NCBI RefSeq assembly: GCF_003369915.1
Contig: NC_046677.1
Span: 29,158,913 to 29,222,912, forward strand
Length of the DNA: 64,000 bases
From: Drosophila miranda
Taxonomy: Eukaryota > Arthropoda > Insecta > Diptera > Drosophilidae
Direction: 5' to 3'
Part shown: in pieces, positions 48,274 to 62,089 of the stretch
Numbering within the stretch: the stretch's first letter is position 1
How the letters are laid out: each line of letters opens with the position of its first letter
The notes under the pieces: generated by a model
The model's database searches: none
Told to the model about the DNA's origin: nothing
Seen by the model: only the letters and a program-made list of their open reading frames with translations
Translations under genes and position numbers: made by a program

Positions 48274-51200
48274 TTCACAGATTTACATACGAGTAGCAAC
48301 AAAGCCGAATGCGAATGTAATGTAATTTGATTTGACTAACAAAACTGTCGCCTCTTGACTCGGCCCATTAATTCTGAGTGTTCTAACGTTGCCAACTGGG
48401 GAGGGGAGAGATGGCATCGCTTCCAATGTAAAATGGTCTCGGGAGCGGGTCTTATCGCCTCGAATGCATCATGGCGGCTGTTGGGCTGTCGGGCAGGCCA
48501 ATTAATTTTAGCTGCAGCCGCTGCAGCGGTCCAAGTACGAGAATTCTCCGTTTCATTAGAGAGGCATCTGGTTTTCGGGATGCCATTGCATAATTAGCCG
48601 CCAATTGTCAAGTCGTCGCCGGCCGGCGGTTCCCGTTTGCCCTCTGCCGTGGTTGCCCATCAATCGCTCGCCATAAATAGAAAAATTAGATTAATGACTG
48701 ATGGCATTTTTGGTCTAACCTCCGGAGGTTACAGACACTCACTCCACTCCACTCCACAGACATTCTTATTGATGGGAGCTCTGTCAGCGACCATTGGAAG
48801 TGCACCGCACTTTGAAATATTTCCCTCCAGCTTGTTCCCAAGATCATGGAGCTTCAGCTATTCAATGGACTAAAAGTCTTAGACCTATGTGCCCTGCTGG
48901 AGCCAGAAACCATTGTCTCGCATTCGTACAAGTCAGATATCGAATATTCCGCTCATCCGAATGTTGATTGGTGCTATGGACGAATAATGGAAAAGTGCAT
49001 CTACCAGAAATTGACACACCACCCGAATCATTAAATGTCTTGCTCATCGGCACTGATCTAGATTCAAAACTGTTTCTGCAGTACATTCGCACATTAAATT
49101 GATGCTTCCAAATGACATCCTTCGGAGCAACACAAATAGTTCACAATGAGTGGGGGGGGAAATGGTTTGTCGGCTATGAATGTCTTTGAATTTCCACATT
49201 AAAATATTGAGGTACTTAACAGAAGGCTCTACCTCTTTTTGATGACCACTTTCTGTACCACAGCTCTTAGCCGGAAAAACTTATAACCCCTTTCCATCCT
49301 ATCGAATGGTTTCAGTTTCTAGACTGAACTTTGAACTATGCGCCGCTGCCTTGTGGTACCAAAGGTAACTAATGGACACACGTGATAAAATCAACTTCCG
49401 CAGGATTACAAAGTCAGCGACCTGGCCTGGCCCTGGCACTGGCGGGGGCAGGTCAGCAGCACACAGCTGCCGCGTTCCGTTGCGCATGCGCAGACACAGG
49501 AGCCCAGGGATTTGCCATGGCAACTGCGAGTGTACACAAAACATGACTAAGCAATATATATAGGTGGCAAGGAAGGGGTAGCACCCTAGGAAAGGATACT
49601 GTGTGGAAAGCGGAAGGGTGGCCATCCGGAGGCTCGAGTGGCATCTCATATTGCAATTATAGCGCATATAGATTTAGTGCTAAAAGGATTTACAGATACT
49701 CAATGTTTACTTTAATTGGTTTGTCTGACGGCGCCACGCGCCTCTCTAAGTGGATTTTAATATTGCCACAGGCTGTCGGCAGAGCAGGCTGCGTGATTGC
49801 AGCAGCTGTTGGTGGATAGCCGCAGACGGCAATTATATGGGCTGGCCCATTTGCAGCTTGGCCTTGCCCCAAGGAAAGCTGCATCCTTTTTGGCAATGCC
49901 AAACACAAAGCGGTGGCAACAGCAGGGCCTCAAATGCCACAAAATATGGCAATTAATCACGCAACAGTCTGAAAACCAGACAAAATTGTGCCTGATGAGA
50001 AAGAGGCAAAGCACCGAATTGCTTGATGACCTGTAAAAGGATATAGAGGTGCAACATTTTGAAATGGGTGCAGCAGGGGCACAAGATCTTTTTATAGTCC
50101 CGATATACCCTGGATCTTTATCTACTCCTTCTAAATTTATGAAAAACTGTACATTCGGCAATATATCCCTGTTATACTGGCATACCCCTTGAAAAAGGTT
50201 CGAAGCCGAAAAGCAAATTGTTGACAAATGTTATCCACAAAAGAAAGGATACAAAAAAGTAAAAACAGCTAGACCCTGACAATGACAAGGACAACGACAA
50301 CGACAACGACGACGACTACAACACGAATGCCAGCTGCAAATGTGGTGGCGAACCAGTGGATGAAAGGAGTCACTCACTAGTCTGTGGTGCTGCTGGTGTG
50401 GGTTGGACCGTGATCAACAGCCACTCAGGCCTATTTGCATGGGCGGTGGCCAGAAAGTGAAAAGTGGTGTGGCAGCGGTGGCCAGCAAGGGTGCGAGTGC
50501 GAGTCCTGCTAATTGCCTCCAAGTCAACTGTGAAGCTGCACATATGTCGATGTGAAAGGGCGAAGAAAGACCACTGAACAAAGAGGACGAGTTTTCCCAT
50601 TTTCCTGTCCAACAATGAGGTTGAGTTTCCCATTCTTGATTTGTTTGCTCGCCGGCTCGTTTTGATTTAGAGGAATGGCAACAGCCGGTTGTTCATTTGA
50701 CACGCCCGTCCTGTCCGCCTGCCCCGTCTTGATCTCTGGCCAAGGAGCTGCAGCTGCAGCTGCTGTTGTGGCTGCCTCTGCTGCTGGTAATGGGTCTAAT
50801 GTGTCTTGGGTTTTGGGTCAAGGAGGCAGGGCACAGCCGAGTGCGTGTGGCAGGCACAAGCGAGGCTCTGGAACAATGCAGGCGAGGCACATAAAACTCG
50901 AAATGGAAACTGCAAATGCTGCGGGCTCGAGCAACCAACCCCAAGGGTCCCCACAAGGGCCATAGGGAACCGATTCCAATCCCAACCCCTACGCACTGCA
51001 CCACTCTGAAGAGCCACGAACCACGTGCGTCACGCGCAGTCGCAGCCAACAGCCAGGGACCCCGAACGGGTCTCCGACTCCGACCCCGATCCAGGCCCCG
51101 TTACGAATCGAACAATGGCCACAGGCTTTTCAGAACCCATTGAGTGCGTTATGAAAATAAATAAAAATAAAAAAAACTAGCAGAAAATACTTTGTTAATG

Positions 51201-53500
51201 TAAATGACAGGAAGTGTGCACTTGAGGGCCAGCATCATCGTCGTCTCCGTCGCCGTCATTGTCCCCCAGAGAGGCTGCAATTATATTGCACCAAACAATA
51301 AAAAACTCAGACCACAAAATACTATACTTACTTTTTTTCACAATTGCAAGTTTAGCGGAAAAAGTGCGACAAAAACTGCTGCAGCTGCAGACACGAGTAT
51401 TTTTTTAATTTCTGTTTCTGTTTTTTCCCCTCTTTTCCAATACTTAATTCAAATGGCAATTGCAATTGCAATCTCAATCGAGTCGCCGTCGCCGTGTGCG
51501 TAGGCAAACGAGTACGAGTACTAGTGCGGGTATTCCAAGTCCAATTGTGGGACAGCGCGAACGGAGATGCCTGTCAGATTGCCTTGACACATTGACAAAG
51601 CCAGGCGCCAACTAATACAAGTTATGCGATTATCTGAACACATTCCCAAGTATGTACATATGTACTTTACTCTCTGGGGATATTAAGAAACTAAGTACTT
51701 AAGTACTTCGTATTATGAGTGGATTAAAATTGAGGAAACAAATTAATCCATACAGCAAACAGGGATTCCAAAGTATCACTCATTTCTGGAAAGATAAGAA
51801 TATACTCGGAAAAGGAACTTCACTTAAAGGTCCCTTGGTTATATTATAAACTGATATAGTTCCATGTATGTATGTTGCATGTATAATATGAATTTCCTGA
51901 GTTCTCCGTAATATATCGTACCAAAATATCATCTAACTACATTCGGCAATCCAATTATAGTTACCTAAAAGTAATTCCCTGTATTGTTGCACAAATAATG
52001 ACTTTTCATCATGCCGTATGCCCGACACATTCTATGGATACCTCCAACAACGTTTCACCTTGCCTACAACTGACTACAAATATACAAAATAATTACCGGG
52101 ACCACAGGGTGGCTGCATTATAGTCAACACCCAGCCCAAACCAGAAGTGGCAACAGCTGACGGAGTCCACAGGCATCGCTCACCCGCAGACAGATCTCTC
52201 CCGCCCCTGTGTCTTTCCTGGCATATTGAACGTGACGACCTTTGTCTGTCGTAGGGGCACATCTCTATGCGTTCCCTGGAATCATCAAAATTATTGTATA
52301 AACATGCATCTAATTGAAAAGTGTGCCGTAATTCATTAGAAGGCCAGATAATATCACCAAGAGCAACAATGGGGTCCTGATCAGGTCTGGCCAACTGTTA
52401 TCCAGCTCAGGAGAGGGCGGCCCCTGCGCACAGGACTACGATCTGTACATGTTGCTTTAGAGGGAGTTCATGATTCTGGTTTCCGTCTAAGGGTTCATCA
52501 CACACAACTGTTCCCATTTTGTTGTGTGATTCTTATACATATGCTTCAACCGATGCGCCTGCGCAAATCTGAATAAATGATACGCTTGAATTTGCCAACA
52601 TATGGGACAAAGCGGTATTTGGTTTCTGCGGATCATAGCTTAAAAACGTTAGTTCGGAGCAAGATGGGAGGGTTACATCTGAACATCTGTTATCAGAAAG
52701 GTGGTAATGTTCCCATAGATCTCATTTCAAAACGTATACGTACTTCTATGGATCTTGTTATAATTTCCAATAATTCATATTGTTGGCTTAAGAAAAATCT
52801 TCTTGAAATGCATTCAAATTAACAAAATTTTGTGTTGTAAAAAACATCATCTCCATGTACTTGTTCTCCACAATTAAGTTCTCCTCGATCAAACCTCATT
52901 TGTTCACATTACTTCTTTAGTTTCCAGAGAGTTCCTATTTAATTGAATACATTGTTCTGCAGGCAGCATTCCCTACCCTAATCAAACCGTATCTCGACAT
53001 TCTCTTTGGGCACTCTTTGAGCCAAGCAATTAGCGGTCGCCACCTTGGAGAGGGAAAGGGAGACAAAATCAACCGCTTCCAGCGGCCAATGCAAATGTCA
53101 GTGTTAGCCTGGCTCAAAAAACGGTTCCAAATTGTATTATGATTAGCAATAATTTTACAGCCCAGCCACAGAGGCAATAGAGGGGTACTTTGTCATGGAG
53201 TGGCATGCAACATGCAGTTAGATACGACTCGGGTCTTTCGCATGGCATGTTGGAATGCAGTTGGGGGCGGCCAAGCCCAGACCCAGACCCAGCCACAGGC
53301 CCAGTTAACAGTTAGCGGCTGCCAGTTAACAACAGGCAGCAGACAAATGGCGGCAAAGTTAACAGGCAGCCCCAACTTCTTCCACATCTCCTCCTTCTGC
53401 TGTCTCTCCATTCGCGTTGCGACATTGCAAGGTCGCCTCTGTTGCAGCTCTCCAGCTCCCCAAACTTCCTGCCATTCATGACACTTAATTGCCAGCATTG

Positions 53501-53555
53501 TTACTGTTGCTGTTGCTGCTGTTGTCGCTGTTGCTCTCGCGGTTGTTGTTGCCAT
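53501..53555 (+). repeat. Imperfect GTT/GCT repeat
   Basis: TTGCTGTTGC-type units that would encode polyglutamine- or polyalanine-like stretches if read. No gene model includes them. Confidence 0.6.
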
Positions 53556-55729
53556 TAAGCAAAATTCCTTTTTGGCGTTTCACATTGTCGTCGAGCAGTT
53601 GGCAAATTTTATAATCATCTCAGCGCATCCGTTGTTCTCCCTCTCTCCCTTTATTTGGGCAATTCAATTAAACTTTTCGCTCGCTTAGTTAATATGATTA
53701 CCGTTATTGCTGCCCCTCTGGCTCTGCCTCTGTTGCCGTTTTCTGACTCTGACTCTGTTGGAGTCTGAATTTGGTTGTCTTTTCTGTTCTGGCTGGCTCC
53801 CTTTTGTGAGGCGGCCGAACTGCTTTTGATGTTGCTCGAGCTTGTGCTGTTTAAATATTTTTTATTGATATTTATTGAATTTATGTGCGCTGTTCTTCCA
53901 TGTTCTTGGGTGCTTAAAACAAGTGCCAATTTGTGCACCACAACACTTGTCTGGCCCTCTTCTGAGTACTGTACTCCATGGTAGAGTTCTGTGGGAGAGT
54001 AATGTTGAGACAGATATGATATGATGATTTTCTTTGTCGCATGAGTATTCTAAATGAAGGGAATACTGTCTTTTGCACTCAGAGCTTCATTAAAGAAAAA
54101 ATAAAATTTTTTAGAACCTTTTCCTATTCCAAAACTATTAGCTGAGGAAATCAACAGTCTAAACTCTACACTCATAAAATACCATATCTACAAAAATAAG
54201 TCATCTCATTATGGACTACCCCATCTCAACACCCATATGATATGCATTCCCATCCATATGTTACCATACAACTTCTAGTACTTTTATTATTTGAAGGCTG
54301 ATTCTGAGCACGTTCCCGGGCCATTCCGTGCGAAAATTTCCGACGCCTCGCAGTCTGCTGCGACCAGAAGGAAAAAACATCAACATATCATCTCCGGCTC
54401 TATGGAGTTTGGTGCAAACAAAGAAAAAGTTTCAATCGAACATTTGTTTTGACGCAAAAAAGGGAGAGAGGAGAGCACATCGCAGACTAAACAAAGCGGA
54501 ATTTGGCCAACTGTGAGTGTTTTGATGGCACTGTTTGAGCACGCGCCAAATGGTTCGGCGAGCGGAATGATTGTGATGATTCTCCTTCACCCTCACCATC
54601 TCACCCCTCACCCCGGGCACGGTCATGGGTCGGGCAGCCGTGATGGGCCAAATATAGCCAGCCTGGTGTATTGGGAGATGGGGTTATGGTTGTGGGCCAG
54701 CTGCTGACACTGGCATAAACTCACACTAAATGCCACAACAGTGTGCCAATAGCAACACCAATAAAAGGCGAATGCTCAGTGAGCTGTGACGAAGTTCATA
54801 TACACTCTATGAGGTTCGAGAAACTATACGATATGCAGAAAAATATGGAACACCTTTTAAGGCTATATGAAACTATTGAAATAGTAAAATATGGTATATT
54901 AGAGCCCTGCATGAATCCATAGAATCCTCAGTATTCTCTATACAAGAAAATCATACAAAGAGTGAGCGAGAAAACTAACCGAATTTTCTGATTTGACAGT
55001 AACCGAATCGCGGGATCTACTACTTTCAACCAATTAGGCATGATATCCAATGGACCCCCTCTCTCCTATCCACACTCCCCCTCCCATATTACTTGCAACT
55101 CCTTAACACAGTGGGGTATCCCTAATCCCCAGCCACACGCCACAATAAAATAAACACATTACACTCAATATTGCACACTCATCGTCCGGTTCCCTCTCCC
55201 ATTGATGCCTCCCCTCACCCACTCAGACAGCTCTTTCAATTCGAATTCAGAATCTATCATTATGAAGCCTGATAATCGATTTCATTGATTCGCTAAATTT
55301 ATGCGGATGGATGGCGGGTCCAAGTGTTTCTGTGTGTGTCTTTGAGTGTCTTTGGGTCTCGCTGTTTTTTATTATTTAGTGTTGGCATGTTTTCTTTTCA
55401 TCAAATTTAATGTTTATGCGCATTTGTGCGTTTATGTCAGGCCTTTTTTGTTTGCCACATTAATGAGATTTTTTATGGGCTGCCAAATTTGGTAGCAGCC
55501 CGAAGGCTTTTGCCGGCTCGTAAAAATGCTGCCTAATCTAATACCTGGGACCAGACCCCCATCCACTCCATCCACTACAATTCCATTCCCGATGTCAGGG
55601 GGCAGTGGTCTCATGGCGTCACTAGGAAAAGCTCTCGCTCGCCAAATGGATCGACGTCAGACGGCACGCCGCGCCGTCTTCATCTGCCTCTCCGCCTCGG
55701 CTCCGACAGCATCCCATCGATAACTCACG

Positions 55730-55780
55730 TGTGTGTGTCTGTTTATCTCTCTCTCTCTGTCTGCTTGTGTGTGTGTGTGT
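55730..55780 (+). repeat. TG and TC dinucleotide tracts
   Basis: Two TG runs flank a TC run. The minus strand offers GAGAG sites, as in GAGA-factor targets. No function can be assigned. Confidence 0.6.
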
Positions 55781-56957
55781 GGCAGCCACATATGAAAAGC
55801 GAATTTTCTCCCCAAGCGCAAAAACGAAAACGAACACACGAAAAAAAAAAGAAAACGTCGGAAAATTCGATGTGGCGGGGTCGACAGTATGTGTGAGTTT
55901 GGTTTTTCTTTGGTCAAGTTTTCCTGCTGCTGCATGCTGGTCGCCTGCTACAAATATCGGAAAATTCCTTTGAGGATTTGCCACAAAGGCGGAAAAGCCG
56001 CAGCGGTAACCTTTGATGATTCTCCACACACGCCACAGCAACGCCTTCGTCATCGCCGTCGCCTGGCAGGCATCACATCCCCCTTACTGGCTCTGGCTCT
56101 AGCTCCGGCTCTTTCTCTCTCTCTTTCTGGTTCTCCGTCTGAACATTTCCCGATAGTGCGACATCCATTTACAACCCCCTCAAGAAGCCACCCCTCGCCT
56201 TATGCGGCAATGAAAAATGTTTTATGGCTCCTTCCCACCACCTCTACCTCTCTCTCTCTCTCTCACTCTCCTCTCTCACCCTGTTCCCTGTGTGTTTCCC
56301 TAGTGCTCTGCTCTCTTTATCTGCTCAAGTGGCAAGCCGGCTGCTGCTGCTGCTGCTTGCTGCTTCTTTCACGTACTTGTTAATACTTTTGACTTTTTGG
56401 AGGAAAAGCATTTCCCGGGGTGAACGTGTCTGTGTGTGAGAACGAGCGAGTGAGTTTTCCTAAGCGGTTTTCTCAGCTGCCACAAAATGCTTCTGTTTCT
56501 GCTGCCATTTCTGTTCGCCTGTTACGTAATTCGCGTAATTTATTCAATTTTGAGAATTAATTTTTTAGCACCCGCGAGTTTTCGGCTACTCATATGACGC
56601 CTATCACGACACGGATTCTGTGGGGACAATTATGTGCATACATATATGAAAAATTTCCTGAGCCTTGAAGACATAGGCGGTCAACACCGCTGGAGCTGCT
56701 CGTCAAAGTGGAATTGGTATTGATCAGGCAGATTCACGCGCGCAAGTTTTGAAATTTTCTTGTACTTTCTTGTACGCTGACTTTTTCAAAGCTTTTTACT
56801 TGAGTTTTACATTTACTCCCAAAAATATGCTACAACTCTGAGTAAATTTCTATCGATAGACCTAGGTCTGACACGAGCTGGCCGCCATGAAACTGGTTTT
56901 GGCGGTCCATTTATGATTTGAAGAGATGTTTAATTTTGTACGACTTTTTCAGTGCTG

Positions 56958-57170
56958 TCAATTATTATCGATGGTCCAGGACAGATATTCCCTAGCGGAG
57001 GATCGCTCCCAAATGATGGAGTCCGGGCAGAAACCGGGGTGACTGGCATCAATGGCTAGGATCTCGATGTTGTAATTGCACACCACCATAGCATTCAAGC
57101 TATAAAATTCTTGTCTGTCGCAGAAAACGAAATGGTTCTGTACAGGCTTTAGTGTTTTGATGTAATTCGA
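56958..57170 (-). pseudogene. PIF/Harbinger-type transposase fragment
   Basis: A 70-codon open stretch, with no start codon of its own, reads VQNHFVFCDRQEFYSLNAMV, then VCNYNIEILAIDASHPGFCP and DSIIWERSSAREYL. This order matches the central DDE nuclease region of PIF/Harbinger (HARBI1-like) transposases: a [F/Y]YSLN motif, a VVCD-like strand, the turn before PG, and HDSxIW, where the second catalytic aspartate sits. Here VCD has become VCN and HDS has become PDS. The parts before and after are absent, so it is a relic. Drosophila also has domesticated PIF-like genes, so an exon of one is the alternative. The open frame without internal stops suggests that it is young or was constrained until recently. 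Confidence 0.6.
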
Positions 57171-58618
57171 TGTATATATATTTTTTTTTTTGCTCTCATA
57201 AAAATTTAAATTTATGTTCTATGTGCAGATCTTTTTTAAAATCGAGTCTTACGATTTGCGAAATCGGAGCACGTATTTTTGCAATTTGACAGTCAATTCG
57301 AAGCTTTTTGCGATAACCGAAACATGTCGGAACATATGTCATATGTATGAGTGATAAATACCTTTCGTTTGGTATATCATATTCCCTTAAGGGATATATG
57401 CGCTCTGAGAGTTTTACTAGTTCTATCTATTCTCTAATAGGCTAACAGACCTTTATTCTAAGATAACAAGGATAACTCGGATAAAACATTTCACAACTTG
57501 AACAATAATAAATATTCAAAATGGGAGGTTTTCCTGATTTTAATAATGAAAATCAAAAATTATTTTGTATATTCAATTTGTATTATAAAACTTACAAAGG
57601 AATAACATAATAACCCAATAACCAAAAACCACTACAAATATAAATATATCTTTGAACACCCCATCACCGTTATTCAGACGACTATGCACATTTTCGATAT
57701 TGTAGTTCTTCAGTTTTTGCCCCACCACACTGTCTTTGATGAATCCTAAAAAGCACTTGTCCTACTCCCCAGCTTATTGAGGAGTCAATGGTAAGGCCTC
57801 CCACAATGCTGTTATGTGTAGCCAACATTTAGAATCAAATTACTGAATGCTGCATGCCCCAGGCTACGCAAGGAGGTGCCTGTGCCGGTGCCGGTGCTGA
57901 TGCTGATGCCTCTAATGGATATATGAATGCAACAGAGAAAACAGAAAGCTATTCCTGCTGCGGCTCCTGCTCCTGTTACTGTTAGGCAACGCCCAGCCAA
58001 CAGCCAGCAGCCATCAGCCAGCGCTTGGAACAACAAAGAGAGTGCCGCGCCTGCGGTTTTGCCAGAGTAGAGTCCCTGCCTCAGCCCCAGCCGCCTGAGT
58101 GGCAAAAACAGGAACAGAGAAGAAGACTCGACGTCGAGTCTATAATCTCGTTCGGTTAAGCGTCACGCATGCCACTCCCCTAAATTGATATGCCTTCCAT
58201 GGCCAAACACCAGCAAACATCATCATCCAGCGGTCAGAAGAGCGTCATCAAAGCGTTCCCGTTCCTTGTCGTCATCGTCAATGCTGGCTGGCTGGCTGTG
58301 CTGGCTGGCCTGGCTGTCTGACTATGGAGGAAGTGGCAGCAGCAGTGGAACCGAGTGGTGGTGGAAGTGTCGGCATGCGGAAAATCATCAAAGCGTTTGC
58401 ACGGCGGCTTTTTGCCTTTCATTTCGGCATTTCAAAGAAATGTTCCGACATCTCTACCAGGCGAACAGAAACAGCCAGACCGACGATGATGTGGTGTGTG
58501 CCAAAAAGTGAATGAAATCGAAATCGAAACGCGAGGCACACACACAGTACCCACAGTATACACACGCCACCGAACCACCAAACCGAACCACCTCCGGTCT
58601 GCCGGCCGGCAGCTGGCG

Positions 58619-58626
58619 TATAAAAT
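58619..58626 (+). promoter_or_regulatory. TATA box candidate
   Basis: TATAAAAT lies in a GC-rich setting 70 bp before the small frame at 58689. The consensus is good, but no strong initiator can be fixed downstream. Confidence 0.3.
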
Positions 58627-58688
58627 TGGCTGTTCCCCGATTTTATTCTAGGTGTGCCCTCCCCTCTCCACTCTTCTACCTCGCCGCA

Positions 58689-58763
58689 ATGGGTGGCGCG
58701 TTGACAAAAAATACTGCAAAAGAAAAGGCGGAAAAGGCAGGCGCAAAGAGGGTTGAAGTTTAG
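58689..58763 (+). CDS. 24-codon small open frame with a myristoylation-like N-terminus
   Basis: MGGALTKNTAKEKAEKAGAK plus RVEV. Gly2 with Thr6 fits the MGxxx(S/T) signal for N-myristoylation, followed by a basic and acidic amphipathic stretch. The start context is CGCAATGG. It could be a small membrane-associated peptide or just chance. No homologue is known to me. Confidence 0.15.
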   Translation: MGGALTKNTAKEKAEKAGAKRVEV

Positions 58764-59731
58764 CTAAGCGAAAAAAATTGTGCTACTACTAATACTAGTT
58801 CTACGAAGGTGTTAGTCTGGTTCTGGGTCTGTGGGTCTCTGGGTCTTGTTGTTCTTGGGGTAGGTTCGTTCGGTAGACCGAAAACTGACTGAACAAAAAA
58901 GGTGCATTATATTTAATTGGAAATTTTCATTTAACACTCCTCTCTTTCTTGCATCAAATAAAACTCTCGTTAATTGAGTTTTTTCTACTTTAATCATTTT
59001 TTTTTACGTTTTTTTTCTCACTACTTTTATAATTTTTTTGTACGTTTCTCTCTCTCTACTTTTATAATTTTTTTACGATTTTTTTGTTAATGCTTGCAAA
59101 CATGTTAATTATATATTTGAGTATGTATAATATTGAATAAATTTATTAGATTCTGAATAAATTCTTGTGGTTATATGTTTAAATATTGTGGATATTTTAA
59201 AAGTCTGTTTTCAGACCGACTGCTTACTAGTGCACTTTCACGTAATTCTCTAGCCTGAAAAAACCGCGTGCACATTTACTTCTACCTTTTTATATGTATT
59301 TCGATTGGTTAAGGTCATATGGTTTGTCTCTATTATTTGATGCGCTTTTATGGATCGGATCGCTAATAAAAAGAAACTACTGAAATAAGCCGCGTGCACT
59401 ATTCTATTGGTTAACGTTATTGTATTGTTTAAGAGTATGTACTGGTTAATATTTTCTGCGTCTCTATGAGATCGAAAAATATATGCTTACCGTGTGCACT
59501 TTCAGTGGATCGCTCAAGAGAAGATTCTCTGCAATAACCGCGGGCCCCCTTTCTATTGAGTCATTTTCACCACTTGTGGGCCAAAAAAGTGTTGTTTTCG
59601 CAACTAACCAACAAATAACATAAGTAGCTTTTTGCATTCGCATTTATCTATATATGTTAGGTTAGTATATAGTAAGTTAGTATGTGTTTTTGTGTGAGCT
59701 AATCTTATTAAATTAGTGTCGCCGTACTTGC

Positions 59732-59795
59732 CTAGCAGGCGCTGATCACTTTTATAGATCTGGATCCTTCCTGGGAAGATTTGTGGTGGCTTTTC
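59732..59795 (-). CDS. Candidate last exon of a minus-strand gene
   Basis: A good acceptor (TGCTGTGCAG) precedes 59795. Joined to two bases (AG) from a donor at 61938, it reads KSHHKSSQEGSRSIKVISAC and then stops at 59732. It is a plausible C-terminus but rests on phase and splice sites alone. In another phase the same DNA reads EKPPQIFPGRIQIYKSDQRL, which is also open. Confidence 0.2.
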
Positions 59796-60915
59796 CTGCA
59801 CAGCAGTTTTGCTTTTTTGTTTTTTGCAATTTACAATTATCATTACGAGTAGTAGTACCTTATATATGTGGGGAATATGGGGTCAAAGCCATATATTTTC
59901 TATACCGTTCTGATGTGTTCATTTTGTGGATACGTATGATTTGGGAGATTTTTGAGTCGCCCAGAGTTCAGTGTGGTTGGTGTGTAGGCATGCATGCGAC
60001 TATTGGAAAATGTAAAAATTAGTAGGCAAATAAAATAGAAAATTGAGAAACGTCTCTATGTAAGCATGCACATCGTGGGAATCGAGTTTGGGCGCGTGCA
60101 AGTGTGCTAAGTATTCTAGATGGACTATGGTAAAGGTTATCAGGTTATCAGGGTATGATATTATCAGTATTTCGCATTGCATTGCGCTATTCAACTCTAC
60201 AGATTATTATTAAGTATTACAATACCTTTTCAGGGGCCCTGTAGTGTAGGCGGTAAGTGGTGTTTTGTTACAGTGATTTGTTAGAGCCAGCTACTGCTGC
60301 TGTGCGTGTTTTGTGTTTTGGAAAAATATTCAATTAGAGCGCCCGCAGCGCCCGAATTTATTGTTCTCTTAAATAGACAAACAGACTATGGTTGGTCCAC
60401 AGTGAGTGAAATGGGGAATTTTACCAAAATATCATTGTATGGACTTCGATTTTGTGATCATCGGGTTTGTCGTGGTTTGTTGTTTGTAGTTTCTTAAGAG
60501 GGTCTCTTTATTATTTTGTTTGCTTTTTATTATAATAGTAATCGTAATTATTACCGGGTCTGTTCTGCATCTCGTTACCTTCCACAAATCAGCTTCAGCG
60601 TTGTTGTTGTTTTGCTCTGTTCTGTTCTGTGTGGGGTAGGTATCGTTTACTTTACATTTATATCATTTACACATGCAGCACATTATATAGGTTCATATAT
60701 CTGTATATATGGTTTTACATTCGAAATTCATCTTTTCTTTTCTTTTAGTTCATAGTTTTTATTTGTATTTGTAGCGCATATTACACAATGGCGCTATGTA
60801 CATACATTCGTTTTGTTTTGGGGGTCTCTTCTTACCATTTTTTGTTTGTTTTGTCATCGTTCCGTGTATTCTCCCAATAAATTTAGAGTGGTTAATAGCT
60901 TCAATATATGTACTT

Positions 60916-60918
<3 letters not shown>

Positions 60919-60960
<42 letters not shown>
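60919..60960. repeat. AT dinucleotide tract
   Basis: About 21 uninterrupted AT units. A shorter tract lies at 61789-61808. Confidence 0.9.
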
Positions 60961-60966
<6 letters not shown>

Positions 60967-61933
60967 CGGTTATATAATTCTCATAAATAATTGCATATAA
61001 TATGTTTTATGTTTATGTTTAAAACACTTAAATTGCATAGTTTAATTATGTAGTTTTGCACAAAAAACCTTTAATAGGTATGCTCCATGTCTTGGAATTG
61101 TGTGATTTCTTGTCTTGTGTGTGTTTTGGATGTTTTTGGGTTGTGTTTTGTTTCGTTTTCGTGTGTATTATAGTATATATATGTATGTATTTATAATTTA
61201 TCATTTTATCATGTCATCAGTTTTAGTTAATGTAAATTTTAGTGGCCTCAGCCAGCATAATTTTTTGCTGGATTTTACCATTTTTTTGTTACATTTTCTC
61301 AATTGTATTTTTTGCTTTCTTTGCTTTTCTTTTGTTCTTGTTTTGCTTAATAACACAATCATTGCCAAGTGGCTAAATGGATAATATATGTAGGTGTATA
61401 TTTTTAAGTATATATGTACTTTGCGGATATATATCTATATTTGTTTGTAGCATATTGTATACACATCGATATTGTTAAATGTTTCACTTATCTGCTAATC
61501 GCCCCTCTTAATCAGATATTTTGTCACTTTTGGTTTAGTTGTGTTTCCAAAAATGTATGAAAGCCTGCTCTTCTTTTGTCTTTTTTGTAGATAATTAATT
61601 TAGTTGGATCGCTTAACATGCCTTATACGCATGCTGATCTCAATGATCCCATATATATGCTGGAGATATCGGCGGCTATGATCGAATGTTGCCCTCTGTG
61701 TGTTTTGTATTTTGTATTTTGTATTTATTTGTATTTGTATATTATCTTCCGTTTTAACCAAACTCAAACTGATTTAAAATATATGTAAATATATATATAT
61801 ATATATATTAAGCACATCGAGATTTTAAGAGAATTGCGCTCATTTTTTTGTGGGCAAGTTAGCAAGTACTTTCGGTCATGTTAAATGTCCTGTATTTCTT
61901 CCCGCCTAAGCTATCAAATAGTCCCCTGGCTCG

Positions 61934-62038
61934 TTACCTGATCTTTCCTTCCGGCGGAGAACAGGCCGGGCTGTTGCCACTCACCCCGTAATCCCCATTA
62001 GCTATCCCGTTTGACGAGTAGAATCTCATTGTGTAGGC
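61934..62038 (-). CDS. Candidate exon of a gene entering from the right
   Basis: A GC-richer island in AT-rich DNA. After an AG at 62039 the frame reads AYTMRFYSSNGIANGDYGVS, then GNSPACSPPEGKIR and a stop at 61934. A GTAACG donor within the last codons (after 61938) would instead splice to 59795. The Ser/Pro/Gly-rich composition resembles the cytoplasmic tail of a receptor-type protein. I do not recognise the gene. The acceptor has a weak pyrimidine tract. Confidence 0.25.
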   Translation of the reverse strand, partial: AYTMRFYSSNGIANGDYGVSGNSPACSPPEGKIR

Positions 62039-62089
62039 CTAAGACTAAAATCTGTCCGATTCCGTCCGAAGAGTCGCGCTCCGTTTCAG

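Larger units (their letters stand above)
48274..56957. other. Intergenic region right of the CYB5D1-like gene
   Basis: 8.7 kb without a supported gene. It holds AT-rich blocks, a GTT/GCT-rich stretch (53501-53555) and TG/TC microsatellites (55730-55780 and 56245-56270). The GA/TC- and TG-rich zone at 55.3-56.5 kb resembles Drosophila promoter or 5' UTR DNA, but I see no start codon or exon to attach to it. Confidence 0.45.
57171..61933. other. AT-rich region with a TATA-linked small frame and microsatellites
   Basis: Contains the 24-codon frame at 58689, T-rich sequence from 58.9 kb onward, an (AT)n tract at 60919-60960 and a candidate exon at 59732-59795. On the minus strand the T-rich DNA is A-rich and could be a long 3' UTR of a gene entering from the right. 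Confidence 0.4.
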
